From a virus: DNA of 26,764 nucleotides. Location of the stretch: positions 1-26,764 of IMG/VR virus record IMGVR_UViG_3300049001_000005; one strand, 5' to 3'. The translations under genes were made by a program, and so were the position numbers. Within the stretch, counting starts at the first letter, position 1. Each line of letters opens with the position of its first letter. Below the pieces are notes generated by a model. The model ran no database searches. It was not told the origin of the DNA and was given only the letters and a program-made list of their open reading frames with translations. This document shows positions 1 through 7,728 of the stretch, in pieces.

Positions 1-1190
1 TGGAGGCGTTTTACAGACTCTTGGGGCTTATCGAGGGCTCCGAAGACTTGAGTCGTAGGGTCAAGCGCGTTTCGCGCTCGCACGGTGAGGAGGGGATCGA
101 GATGCGTGGCGGTCAGCGCATCCGTTTCAGGACTCGCACGAAGGGTGGCGGGCGCGGGTTCTCCTGCGACTGCTTGATTCTCAATGAGGCGATGATCATT
201 CCAGAAGCGATGCACGCCGCGCTGTTTCCGACGCTCTCGGCACGTCCAAATCCGCAAGTGTGGTACACGGGCTCTGCGGTCGATCAGGAAAGCATGGAGC
301 ATGGCGTGGTCTTCGCTCGCCTGAGGGAACGAGCGATCAAAGGTGGTGACCCGGCGCTAGCCTACTTCGGTTGGAGTCCGAACTTCGACCATCCGGATGC
401 GGTCACGAGTCAGGCGGCGGTCGATCCGAGTGTGTGGGCGCAAAGCAATCCCGCGCTTGGTATCCGAATCTCGCACGAGCACATCGCTCGTGAGCAGCGG
501 TCGATGGATGCTCGGACCTTTGCGGTTGAGCGGCTAGGCGTTGGAGATTGGCCGGCGACGGATGGCTCCGCTGGCCGCAAGATCACGGATGAGCAGTGGG
601 AAGCCTGCCTCGACCCGGAGTCAGAGGCGCTTGACCCGCTCGTGTTCGCGTTTGACGTGACCCCAGACCGTCGCTACGGCTGCATCGCGGCTGCCGGCTG
701 GCGCAAAGATGGCTTGAAGCACGTTGAGATCGTGGATCTTCGCTCGGGGACGGGCTGGCTCGCAGAGCGGGTATTGGAACTCGCGGGGCGGCATGGCACC
801 GCAGCGGTCGTCTACGCGAAGCAGAGTCCTGCCGCGTCGATCGCGGTTCCCGCTTCCACGGAGGGACGCCAGTACGACGGGGACCTTGAGCGTGATCTGA
901 AGCGCTTAGGTGTCGCGTTGAAGGATCCGGACGGTGGGGACGAGGCAAGGGCCTGTAGCGGTCTATACGACGCTGTGGATCAACACACGCTCAGGCACCT
1001 CGGCACAACGGAGCTTCACCAGGCCCTGAAGGGTGCGGGCACGCGACCGTTGGGGGATTCGTGGGCGTGGGCTCGGAAGACGAGCCGGGCGAACATTGCG
1101 CCGCTTGTGGCTTGCACACTGGCGTTATGGGGTCTTGAGACGACGCCGAGACGAGCGCGAGTGCAGGTAGTTAGTCTCGCGGACGCCTAG
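1..1190 (+). CDS. terL: Phage terminase large subunit, 5' end outside window
   Basis: The large terminase is the ATP-driven motor and nuclease that cuts concatemeric phage DNA and pumps it through the portal into the prohead. The reading frame is open to the first base (codons begin at position 3), so the TTG at 21 is not a convincing start and the Walker A half of the ATPase lies upstream. What remains begins near the Walker B strand (CLILNEA, about 171-191), followed by the coupling stretch TGSAVDQ. The C-terminal half looks like the RuvC-fold nuclease, with a first acidic strand LVFAFDVTPDR (about 639-671) and a second IVDLRSG. In Walker B the usual Asp before Glu is Asn here. The gene sits upstream of portal, protease and capsid, as expected. 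The family call rests on motifs and context; the packaging type (cos or pac) cannot be told. Confidence 0.88.
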   Translation, partial: EAFYRLLGLIEGSEDLSRRVKRVSRSHGEEGIEMRGGQRIRFRTRTKGGGRGFSCDCLILNEAMIIPEAMHAALFPTLSARPNPQVWYTGSAVDQESMEHGVVFARLRERAIKGGDPALAYFGWSPNFDHPDAVTSQAAVDPSVWAQSNPALGIRISHEHIAREQRSMDARTFAVERLGVGDWPATDGSAGRKITDEQWEACLDPESEALDPLVFAFDVTPDRRYGCIAAAGWRKDGLKHVEIVDLRSGTGWLAERVLELAGRHGTAAVVYAKQSPAASIAVPASTEGRQYDGDLERDLKRLGVALKDPDGGDEARACSGLYDAVDQHTLRHLGTTELHQALKGAGTRPLGDSWAWARKTSRANIAPLVACTLALWGLETTPRRARVQVVSLADA

Positions 1191-1200
1191 GAGGCACGCC

Positions 1201-1386
1201 ATGATTTCGACGGGCCTTGAGGTACTTGGCTTCGCTTCCGCCGTCGCCGGGGCTGCCGTGACATGGGGACTGGGAGCCGCGTTGTTCGTCGCTGCGCCGT
1301 GCCTGCTGTTCATGGGGTTCGCCGCGGAGGGCGCGAGGGTTCCGCGACTCAAGATGAGGCTCAAGCTCTGGAAGCGCAGGGCGTAG
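1201..1386 (+). CDS. Small hydrophobic membrane protein between terminase and portal
   Basis: A 61-residue protein with a good ribosome site (AGGAGG, 1189-1194) before ATG. Residues 5-43 are almost entirely hydrophobic with a Gly-rich middle, fitting two closely spaced transmembrane helices or one long hairpin. The tail is strongly basic (RLKMRLKLWKRRA), which by the positive-inside rule would lie in the cytoplasm. The stop is separated from the portal start by one base, so the two are probably translated together. I do not recognise the family. A role at the membrane during packaging is only a guess. Confidence 0.6.
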   Translation: MISTGLEVLGFASAVAGAAVTWGLGAALFVAAPCLLFMGFAAEGARVPRLKMRLKLWKRRA

Positions 1387-1387
1387 C

Positions 1388-2659
1388 GTGCTGTTTAGGG
1401 CCGCAGCGGGCACCCTAGAGCGCCGTAGCGAGTGGGGGACGACTGATCCGCCGTCTCCGGGCAGCATGGGCGGCTACGTCGAAGCTGGGCAGCTTGTCTC
1501 GGAGTACACGGCGCTTCAGGTTGCTGCGGTCTACGGGTCCGTTTCGATCATCGCGGACGCGGTTTCGACGCTGCCGATCCAAACCTTTAGCTCGGAGCTC
1601 GCCGCGACCCGCAGAGAACTTCCACCGGGGCCACTCATCACGAAGCCGTACGCGGAGATCAGCCGCATCGACTGGGTTGTGCAATACGTCACAAGCATGG
1701 CGTTGCGCGGCAACTTCTTCGGGCACATCATCGAACGCGACAACGAGCTGTACCCGACGCAGATCCGTCCTGTCCATCCGTCCTACGTGACAGTTCGTAG
1801 AGTCACGACGGGACCGAAGCGAGGACAACCGGAGTATCGCTTCCAAGGCGACCTGATCCCATACGACGACATCCTGCACATTCGCAACCTGTCGGTTCCC
1901 GGTGCGCTTGTCGGGCTGAACCCGATCGAGCAACTACGTGTGACGATGGGGCTCGCCCGCGCGCAGGATCTATACGGCGGTAGCTACTTCGCGAACAGTG
2001 CGAACCCGTCCGGTGTTATTGAGATGGAAGGCGAGATGAACGCCGACGAGGCGAAGCTACTCGCGGCACGCTGGCGCGATATGCACCAGGGCGCGTCGAA
2101 AGCGAACATGCCGGCAGTCTTGACGGGTGGCGCGACGTTCAAGCCGATCAGCATCACTCCCGATGACTCACAGTTTCTAGAAAGCCGCGCATTTTCACAG
2201 GGCGAGATCAGTGGCATGATCTTCCGGGTGCCGCCGCATATGATTGGGATCGTAGACAGGTCTACATCGTGGGGTCAGGGCATCGCTCAGCAGGAGCAGG
2301 GGTTTGTAACGAACACGCTCATGCCGTATCTCGCGAGGCTTGAGGAGGCCCTCACGGCACTTGGCCCGCAGGACGGGCGCACTAACAAGTTCAACGTGAA
2401 TAAGCGCATGCGCGGCGACAAGCTCCAGCGCTACCAGGCGTATGGGCTCGGCATGGCGGCGGGGTTCCTGTGTCCGGACGACGCAAGAGCTGAAGAAGAC
2501 ATGAAACCGCTGCCGGACAAACTCGGTCAGACGTATATGGTGCCCATAAATAGCCAAACCATAAAGCAAGCTGTTACCGAAAGTCTACATCCAGAGCAAT
2601 CTCAACCAGCGGCGGGCGTGTCCCAGAACGGGAACGGAGGAGGTAAGGCGAATGACTGA
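1388..2659 (+). CDS. Phage portal protein (HK97 type)
   Basis: The portal is the dodecameric ring at one vertex of the head through which DNA enters and leaves, and to which the terminase and then the connector bind. The 423 residues match the usual length of HK97-like portals. Visible family signatures are the N-terminal helix region TALQVAAVYGSVSIIADAVSTLP (about residues 41-63), the block GNFFGHIIERDN, the HIRNLSVPG strand, LYGGSYFANSANPSGVIE, and the late segment FSQGEISGMIFRVPPHMIG. The last is the typical wall and stem transition of these proteins. The start is GTG, one base after the preceding stop, with AGGG seven bases upstream. The end overlaps the protease gene by 8 bases. The Gln/Asn/Gly-rich C-terminus is probably disordered. 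Confidence 0.93.
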   Translation: MLFRAAAGTLERRSEWGTTDPPSPGSMGGYVEAGQLVSEYTALQVAAVYGSVSIIADAVSTLPIQTFSSELAATRRELPPGPLITKPYAEISRIDWVVQYVTSMALRGNFFGHIIERDNELYPTQIRPVHPSYVTVRRVTTGPKRGQPEYRFQGDLIPYDDILHIRNLSVPGALVGLNPIEQLRVTMGLARAQDLYGGSYFANSANPSGVIEMEGEMNADEAKLLAARWRDMHQGASKANMPAVLTGGATFKPISITPDDSQFLESRAFSQGEISGMIFRVPPHMIGIVDRSTSWGQGIAQQEQGFVTNTLMPYLARLEEALTALGPQDGRTNKFNVNKRMRGDKLQRYQAYGLGMAAGFLCPDDARAEEDMKPLPDKLGQTYMVPINSQTIKQAVTESLHPEQSQPAAGVSQNGNGGGKAND

Positions 2660-3539
2660 CATAGCCATAGAAGCTCCCCCGATCGAGACCGACACTCTCG
2701 TTGAAACACGAGTGGTTGATACTGACTTAGAATTTCGCAAGCGCAAGGCCGAGCAGGCGAAGGGTACGATTGAGCATCGACAGTTCGTTGCGCATGACCT
2801 TGAGGTGCGCACGCTGGACGACGGCACGATTCGGATGCGTGGGTATGGCTCCGTGACCGAACACGACTATGAAGTCGGTCCCTTTGTCGAGAACATGCGT
2901 AGGGGGTCATTCAAGCGGACCCTAGGGGAAGACCCTGACGTAATTCTCTTGTTCGGTCACGAGGGAATGCCCCTAGCGCGATCTAAGTTTGCGGGCACGT
3001 TGGCTATGGAGGAGAACTCCAATGGACTTCACTGGACGGCGGACCTTGACGGAGAGGACCCTGACAGCCGCGTGCTTGCACGTAAGGTTGAGCGTGGACT
3101 TATCACAGAGTGTAGCATCGCCTTTCAGGTGACTGACCAGGAATGGTCGGAGGACTATAAGCACCGCTCCATAAAAAGTGTCTCGTTGCACAGGGGAGAC
3201 ATCTCGCTTGTCTCACGTGGAGCTAACGACGCAACGTCCGTGGCGGTACAACGTGGCGAGGTGATTGGCGCGCTTCAAGAGGTTCGTGCTGGCAAGTCTC
3301 TGTCCGCTGCCACGATGGAAACGTTGACGCAAGTACTCAACCTCGTGGCAACCGCCGATGAAGCGGTAGACGAGGCTCAGCCGATGCTCGCTGAGCTCAT
3401 GGGCGTTCCGAATCCCGACGAGCCCGAACCGGACGCACCGGAAGCCGAGGACGCGTCGCAGCAGAACGCCTACGTGATGCCGGACTACACGACACGAGCG
3501 CTTGAGCGTGTCGCCATCCTGCGCGCGGGAGGTCGATGA
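2652..3539 (+). CDS. HK97-family prohead maturation protease
   Basis: A serine protease that is packaged in the prohead and cuts capsid delta domains, triggering maturation. The core (about residues 50-200) carries the family pattern: GYGSVTEHDYEVGPFVENMRRGSF at the start, the catalytic histidine in LLFGHE (H103), the nucleophile in ECSIAF (S155), and the closing block DISLVSRGAND. The first ~45 residues and the acidic, Pro/Glu-rich C-terminal ~95 residues lie outside the catalytic core and may serve as scaffold or targeting segments. The gene overlaps the portal gene by 8 bases and ends in an ATGA overlap with the first capsid gene. Its natural substrate is probably the second capsid protein, the one with a delta-like region. 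Confidence 0.93.
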   Translation: MTDIAIEAPPIETDTLVETRVVDTDLEFRKRKAEQAKGTIEHRQFVAHDLEVRTLDDGTIRMRGYGSVTEHDYEVGPFVENMRRGSFKRTLGEDPDVILLFGHEGMPLARSKFAGTLAMEENSNGLHWTADLDGEDPDSRVLARKVERGLITECSIAFQVTDQEWSEDYKHRSIKSVSLHRGDISLVSRGANDATSVAVQRGEVIGALQEVRAGKSLSAATMETLTQVLNLVATADEAVDEAQPMLAELMGVPNPDEPEPDAPEAEDASQQNAYVMPDYTTRALERVAILRAGGR

Positions 3540-4660
3540 TGCCTATCGTCGAGACAAACGGGCGCGTGGAGATCACGCACGAGCCCCTGACGTACACACG
3601 CAACGGCTCGCACTCCTACTTTCAGGACATGGCCGTCTACGCGGACCGCCACGACTCCCAGGCTGGTGAGCGTCTGCAACGCCACGCGACTGAGATCCGC
3701 ACAGAAGTCGAGCGACGCGAGCAGCACGCTCAGTCGACCGTGCGGGCCGCGGGCCTTGAGCTTCGACTGAACGTCACGCGCTCGGATGGGACGGGCGGAT
3801 TCGCGTGCCCGCCACTGTGGCTCATGGATGACATCGCGCTCATGCCACGTCCCGCACGGGTTCTCGCGAACCTCATGCCTAGCTTCCCATTGCCGCGGGG
3901 TGTCGGTGAGGTCAGCGTTCCCAGGATCACAACAGGCGTCCTCACGGGCGTGCAGAACGACTCGACAGCGGTCAGTAGCCGAGACATCGTAGACACGTCC
4001 AGCACCTCGGCGGTCGCGACGATCGCCGGTGAGGCGGACATCACGCTTCAGCTACTTGAGCAGTCCCCACCCGGTGGCTACCTAGATCACGTCATCTTCA
4101 GGGATCTCGCGAACTCCTATGACTTCAGGCTTGAGCTCCAGCTACTCAACGGCACGGGAACCAATGGGCAGCTCCTGGGCGTTTTGAACGTTACGGCCGG
4201 CGCGGGTAACGCGAGCGAGATCACGTACACGGACGGCTCCCCAACGGCACTGGAGATGCTTCCGTTCGCTGGGCAGGCTGTCGCGCAGCTCGGCAACGCA
4301 CGACTTCTGCCGCCTGAGGTGTGGTTGATGCGCACGTCGCGTTGGGCGTGGATCAACTCTGCGGCATGGCCCGCGCTGGAGCCCCCGACGTTCCTGACGT
4401 ACCCGGTCATGGAGGACAACGCGATCCCCGCAACGCTCGGCGCCGCGAGTAATCAGGACGTGATCATCCTGTGCCGCCCGTCCGACATGCTGCTGCTGGA
4501 GTCCGCTCCTAAGACGGTCGTGGACTTCGAGTCGATGTCCGGCACGATGGGCGTCCGCCTAAGCCTCAGGGGCTATGTGGCAGCGTTGACGGCGCGGCAG
4601 CCGACAGCGATAGCGCGACTCATCGGCACCGGCATGATCCCAGTCTCCGGCTTCGCCTAG
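3536..4660 (+). CDS. HK97-fold major capsid protein paralogue 1, without delta domain
   Basis: A 374-residue capsid protein of the HK97 fold. It aligns by eye with the second capsid protein (4813-6435) over nearly its whole length. Shared blocks include LTY followed by SHS-YF-D, GGFACPPLW, TIAGEADITLQLLEQSP and the C-terminal SGTMGVRLSLRGYVAALTAR. The charged N-terminal region of about 100 residues in paralogue 2 is missing here; the shared part begins about 15 residues in. The start is ATG in an ATGA overlap with the protease stop, with a second ATG one codon later equally possible. Translational coupling suggests it is made together with the protease. It could be a minor capsid subunit (for example pentons) or a duplicate. 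Homology is clear, but which subunit builds the shell is inference. Confidence 0.88.
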   Translation: MMPIVETNGRVEITHEPLTYTRNGSHSYFQDMAVYADRHDSQAGERLQRHATEIRTEVERREQHAQSTVRAAGLELRLNVTRSDGTGGFACPPLWLMDDIALMPRPARVLANLMPSFPLPRGVGEVSVPRITTGVLTGVQNDSTAVSSRDIVDTSSTSAVATIAGEADITLQLLEQSPPGGYLDHVIFRDLANSYDFRLELQLLNGTGTNGQLLGVLNVTAGAGNASEITYTDGSPTALEMLPFAGQAVAQLGNARLLPPEVWLMRTSRWAWINSAAWPALEPPTFLTYPVMEDNAIPATLGAASNQDVIILCRPSDMLLLESAPKTVVDFESMSGTMGVRLSLRGYVAALTARQPTAIARLIGTGMIPVSGFA

Positions 4661-4673
4661 GCCGTTTCACGAC

Positions 4674-4689
4674 TTACACCCCCGTGTAA
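4674..4689 (+). other. RNA hairpin downstream of capsid gene 1
   Basis: A perfect 6-bp stem (TTACAC/GTGTAA) with a CCCC tetraloop lies 13 bases after the stop of capsid gene 1. No T-run follows, so it does not look like a classical terminator. Together with the next hairpin it occupies the only sizeable untranslated gap (4661-4812) in the head genes. Confidence 0.45.
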
Positions 4690-4704
4690 CAACCGCAGTA
4701 CCGA

Positions 4705-4717
4705 CCCCACGTTGGGG
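4705..4717 (+). other. Second RNA hairpin between the two capsid genes
   Basis: A 5-bp stem (CCCCA/TGGGG) with a three-base loop lies 15 bases after the preceding hairpin. It is not followed by a T-run. The rest of the gap to 4812 is C-rich and holds only the ribosome site GAAAGGA (4800-4806) of the next gene. I saw no promoter-like pair of boxes. Confidence 0.35.
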
Positions 4718-4812
4718 CTCCACCGAAGCGCGCCACAGGCCCAACACGCCCACGGCCCGCCGCACGGTCGGGCATCGCCTGGGAGACACAGGACACTCCC
4801 GAAAGGAACCCA

Positions 4813-6435
4813 ATGCCCGAAACCGTCGAGCAGCTCACACTGCTTGAGAAGCTCCAACGAGCCCGCGTGGAGAGCATCAACGCTCTCGCCGCGCTCGTGG
4901 ACAAACGCACCGAGGACCGCGACGCTTTCGAGAAGCGCACAGGAGACGACAAGCCAACCGACGAGCAGCGCGCAACATTCGCCGCCGCCGAGGAGGCGTT
5001 CGGTGAGGACTTCGCCCGTAAGGACGCGGAGATTAAGAGCCTCGACCGTCGCATCGCTGAGCAGGAGATCGTGGAGAAGCGCCGGCAGGCCGCAGCGCAA
5101 GCCTCCGGCACGAGCGTCAGCATCACAAGCGAGGCACTTACGTATCGTAAGGACAACTCGCACACGGTCAGCTACTTCCGAGACCTCGCGACGAACACCG
5201 TCCGCGGCCTAGAGATCGGAGACCCCAAGGGCGCCGACGAACGCCTCAGGCGCCACGCGTCCGAGATGGCCGTCGAGCTCCCGAAGCGCGAGACGGACCG
5301 CGAGCGGCGCGCAATGGCGGCCGTCGACCGCGCCGAACGAGAGTTCACGCGCACGATGCCCGGAACCGACACGCGCGGGCTCGACTCGTCGGTGTTCGAG
5401 AAGCGCGTCAACCCCAACACCACGGACGGGCAGGGCGGCTACGCCGTTCCGCCACTCTGGATCATCGACGACTACATCATGCTCCAGCGGGCAGGACGGG
5501 TCGCCTCGAATCTGGTTCGTTCGATGCCGCTTCCGGAGGGTACGAACCAGATCAACATTCCGAAGCTCTCCACCGGGACCGCTGTTGGACCCCAGGTTGA
5601 GAATGCCGCGGTGCTCTCGCAGGATCTGACGGACACGAGCGTGTCCTGCTCGGTCAAGACGATCGCCGGCCAGGAGGATGTCTCAATCCAGCTTCTGGAG
5701 CAGTCTCCCGGAAGCATCATGGACCGCGTCATCATGGAAGACCTCCTCGCGGACTACAACCGCATCGTGGACCGCGACGTGATGTACGGCGGTGGCGACT
5801 CCGCGAACAAGATCAAGGGCATCTGGCCCACGGGCAACTGGTCAGGCGCGGTCATCACGTCCGCCACGGCCGGTAACACGGGACCGGGGTTCTTCCAGAC
5901 ACAGGGCGCGATGCTCAGCAAGATCGCTACCACACGGTTCAGCCTGGAGAACGTGCATTTCATCATGGCTCCCCGCCGCTGGTTCTGGTGGGCGACACAG
6001 CTTGACGGCGCGTCAGGCACGGTCGGCAAGCCACTCATCGGTGCCGTCAACTACGGTCCCTTCGACCCTGAGGCTCTGCATGCCGGTACGCCTCACGAGG
6101 GGCTCGTTGGACATTCCAAGATGGGTCCGTTCAACTACTACGCGAGCGCGAACGTCCCGACGACGGACGCTGCGGCTTCCACGACGGTGACCGCGAACGT
6201 GGTTGACGGTGCCTTCGATCAGGTGCTGGCGTGCAAGTGGGATGACATCTGGTTGTTTGAGGGTGCGCTACGCACACGAGTTCTGCCTGAGGTGCTGAGC
6301 GGCACCCTCCAGGTTCGTTTTCAGCTTTACAACTACGTTGCGCAGCTCGTCAGGTACGCCGCGTCTATCTGTATCGCCCAGGGCGCTGGTCTACCACAGC
6401 CGAAGGGTTTGATTGACACGGCCATGGCGTACTAG
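4813..6435 (+). CDS. HK97-fold major capsid protein paralogue 2, with N-terminal delta-like domain
   Basis: A 540-residue capsid protein, the likely main shell subunit. Residues 1 to about 100 are highly charged, helical and coiled-coil-like (EQLTLLEKLQRARVESINAL onward, ending KRRQAAAQASG). This is the character of the delta (scaffolding) domains removed by HK97-type proteases. The HK97 fold follows: GGYAVPPLW near residues 211-219, TIAGQEDVSIQLLEQSPGSIMDRVI in the spine and P-domain area, the variable A-domain, and the closing strand SGTLQVRFQLYNYVAQLVRYA. ATG with GAAAGGA six bases upstream fixes the start. It differs from paralogue 1 mainly by the delta region, an extra segment around residues 110-200 and longer loops. 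The gene lies between RNA hairpins on both sides, which may help to set its expression. Confidence 0.93.
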   Translation: MPETVEQLTLLEKLQRARVESINALAALVDKRTEDRDAFEKRTGDDKPTDEQRATFAAAEEAFGEDFARKDAEIKSLDRRIAEQEIVEKRRQAAAQASGTSVSITSEALTYRKDNSHTVSYFRDLATNTVRGLEIGDPKGADERLRRHASEMAVELPKRETDRERRAMAAVDRAEREFTRTMPGTDTRGLDSSVFEKRVNPNTTDGQGGYAVPPLWIIDDYIMLQRAGRVASNLVRSMPLPEGTNQINIPKLSTGTAVGPQVENAAVLSQDLTDTSVSCSVKTIAGQEDVSIQLLEQSPGSIMDRVIMEDLLADYNRIVDRDVMYGGGDSANKIKGIWPTGNWSGAVITSATAGNTGPGFFQTQGAMLSKIATTRFSLENVHFIMAPRRWFWWATQLDGASGTVGKPLIGAVNYGPFDPEALHAGTPHEGLVGHSKMGPFNYYASANVPTTDAAASTTVTANVVDGAFDQVLACKWDDIWLFEGALRTRVLPEVLSGTLQVRFQLYNYVAQLVRYAASICIAQGAGLPQPKGLIDTAMAY

Positions 6436-6460
6436 CTGGTAAGCTGGAAGGCATGAAAAG

Positions 6461-6489
6461 GCCCGGGCGCTGTTGCCACAGCCCCGGGC
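6461..6489 (+). terminator. Strong hairpin after capsid gene 2, terminator-like for the minus strand
   Basis: Stem GCCCGGG/CCCGGGC continues, past one bulged C, into GCTGT/ACAGC with a TGCC loop: twelve pairs in all. On the plus strand no T-run follows. On the minus strand the stem is followed by CCTTTTC, so it could end leftward transcripts. On the plus strand it may protect the 3' end of the capsid message. The structure is plain from the bases; its function is inferred. Confidence 0.55.
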
Positions 6490-6504
6490 ACGGTCAACAC
6501 GAGT

Positions 6505-6508
6505 GGAG
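6505..6508 (+). promoter_or_regulatory. Ribosome site deciding the HNH gene start
   Basis: GGAG nine bases before ATG 6518. It favours this start over an in-frame TTG at 6473 that would lie inside the hairpin just upstream and has no ribosome site. Confidence 0.6.
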
Positions 6509-6517
6509 CGTGCCGAC

Positions 6518-7063
6518 ATGGCAGACGGTAGCAGGATGCGGCGATTGATCTGTGTCGTTTGCGGCGCAGGCTTTGAGAAGCCGCTTGGGAGTGGACGCCC
6601 AGCGCACGTGTGTTCACGGGCGTGTCACGAGGAGCGAGCAAGACGACGCTCTTCGGATTGGTACTACGCCAATCTTGATCGAGTCGCACTACAGCGTTCG
6701 CAGCAGTCCGCACAGAAGTCTGCCTACAACGCAGCCTATTACCAAGCGAACCGCGAGAGCGAAATTCAACGCGCTCTGGAGTATGCTCGTGGCCCTGGTA
6801 GGGCCGCAAAGGCTGCGCGTGATGCTGCACGTTTCGCTTTGACACGTGGAGCGTCTCATGCCGAACGGTTCACGCTTGACGAAATCTACGAGCGTGACGG
6901 TCGAACTTGCTCGCTGTGTCGCAAGCCGGTAGATCGTCAACAAGCCACTATGGATCACATAATCCCAGTGACCAAGGGTGGTCCCCATACGCGAGCGAAT
7001 GTGAAGCTCGCCCATCGTGGTTGCAACACCCGGAAGGGCAATCGGTTGCTTCCCATGACCTAA
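6518..7063 (+). CDS. Free-standing HNH endonuclease with N-terminal zinc-finger motif
   Basis: A 181-residue nuclease of the HNH type, as found in phage homing genes that cut DNA and promote their own spread. The N-terminus has a CxxC finger (CVVCGAGF) and a second Cys pair (CSRAC). An Arg-rich helical linker with many Ala follows. The C-terminal HNH module reads FTLDEIYERDGRTCSLC, then MDHIIPVTKGG, then NVKLAHRGCNTRKGNR, with both zinc CxxC-type knuckles and the DH catalytic pair present. The gene sits between capsid gene 2 and a beta-rich virion gene, on the same strand, and interrupts no recognisable ORF. It looks intact. Whether it still homes, or takes part in packaging as some phage HNH proteins do, cannot be told; distance from the terminase favours homing. 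Confidence 0.88.
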   Translation: MADGSRMRRLICVVCGAGFEKPLGSGRPAHVCSRACHEERARRRSSDWYYANLDRVALQRSQQSAQKSAYNAAYYQANRESEIQRALEYARGPGRAAKAARDAARFALTRGASHAERFTLDEIYERDGRTCSLCRKPVDRQQATMDHIIPVTKGGPHTRANVKLAHRGCNTRKGNRLLPMT

Positions 7064-7070
7064 GCGTCCG

Positions 7071-7088
7071 GGGTTCGCTCCGGAACCC
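7071..7088 (+). other. Hairpin between HNH gene and next virion gene
   Basis: Stem GGGTTC/GAACCC with a six-base GCTCCG loop, seven bases after the HNH stop. No T-run follows. With the hairpin at 6461-6489 it brackets the HNH gene, which may mark the edges of the inserted block. Confidence 0.35.
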
Positions 7089-7095
7089 GAACCAG

Positions 7096-7101
7096 AAGGA
7101 G
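7096..7101 (+). promoter_or_regulatory. Ribosome site fixing the start of the 7111 gene
   Basis: AAGGAG, nine bases before ATG 7111. The reading frame is open back to 6907, inside the HNH gene, but only this ATG has a proper ribosome site and begins outside the HNH coding region. Confidence 0.7.
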
Positions 7102-7110
7102 CGAATCAAA

Positions 7111-7728
7111 ATGGCCGGCGACCTAGTTTCAGGAGGTTACCCCACGGGGTATTCCTTCGCGAAGATCACGGGCCTCGCGCGTAACACCGCGCAGGGCAAC
7201 ATCAACATCCGTTCCAACATGGAATGGTTCGGACTGGCGAACCCAACGGACGGTGCCCTCGCGGGAACGGGCGTGGGTTGCGCGGTGGCGATTCCCGTTG
7301 AGTGGGGCGACACAATCACGAAAATCTCGATCCTCGCGGGTGCAACAGCGGAAGGGACAGGCACACACACGTTCGCTGCGCTGTACTCCGGGATCGCGAC
7401 CCCCGCGCTCATGGCGCAAAGCACGGATGTCACAACTGCTGCGGCTGTTGCAGCTAGCGCGAAGTACGATTACACGCTGGCGACCGCTCAGACGATCACG
7501 AGCACGAACGCACCGGGCGGGTTCATCTACGCCAGCATCGTCGTGACGGCCACGACGGTGCCGACCGCGGCCTCCGTGTCGATCCCGACAGCGATCGGCT
7601 ACCAGTGGTTCTCCGCTGGCCCGCTGTTTCTGTCGGCTACGCATGGGTCGGGTCTCACGGCGACGGCTCCCGCAACAATTGCGTCGCCTTCCGCGAAAGC
7701 GGTAGCACCGCTCGTTTTCTTGTCCTAG
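7111..7728 (+). CDS. Beta-rich virion protein, probable capsid decoration or fibre
   Basis: A 205-residue protein rich in Ala, Thr, Ser and Gly, with no signal peptide or membrane segment. The patterns IPVEWGDTITKISILAG, HTFAALYSGIATPALMAQS and GGFIYASIVVTATTVPTA give a steady alternation of beta strands and small turns. This resembles the jelly-roll or sandwich domains common in phage structural proteins of actinobacterial viruses. I recognise the style, not a named family. It is the first gene of the beta-rich island between capsid and connector genes, so a head-bound protein is the simplest reading. The stop overlaps the GTG start of the next gene by one base (TAGTG). Confidence 0.7.
   Translation: MAGDLVSGGYPTGYSFAKITGLARNTAQGNINIRSNMEWFGLANPTDGALAGTGVGCAVAIPVEWGDTITKISILAGATAEGTGTHTFAALYSGIATPALMAQSTDVTTAAAVAASAKYDYTLATAQTITSTNAPGGFIYASIVVTATTVPTAASVSIPTAIGYQWFSAGPLFLSATHGSGLTATAPATIASPSAKAVAPLVFLS

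Noticed and set aside
583-948. Minus-strand ORF of 121 codons opposite the terminase
   Set aside because: Arg/Pro/Ser-rich shadow of the terminase frame with no start context; the terminase frame carries the nuclease motifs.
6436-7110. Group I intron carrying the HNH gene
   Set aside because: The capsid gene ends naturally before it and the next gene starts cleanly after it, so there are no split exons. I saw no intron core pairings.
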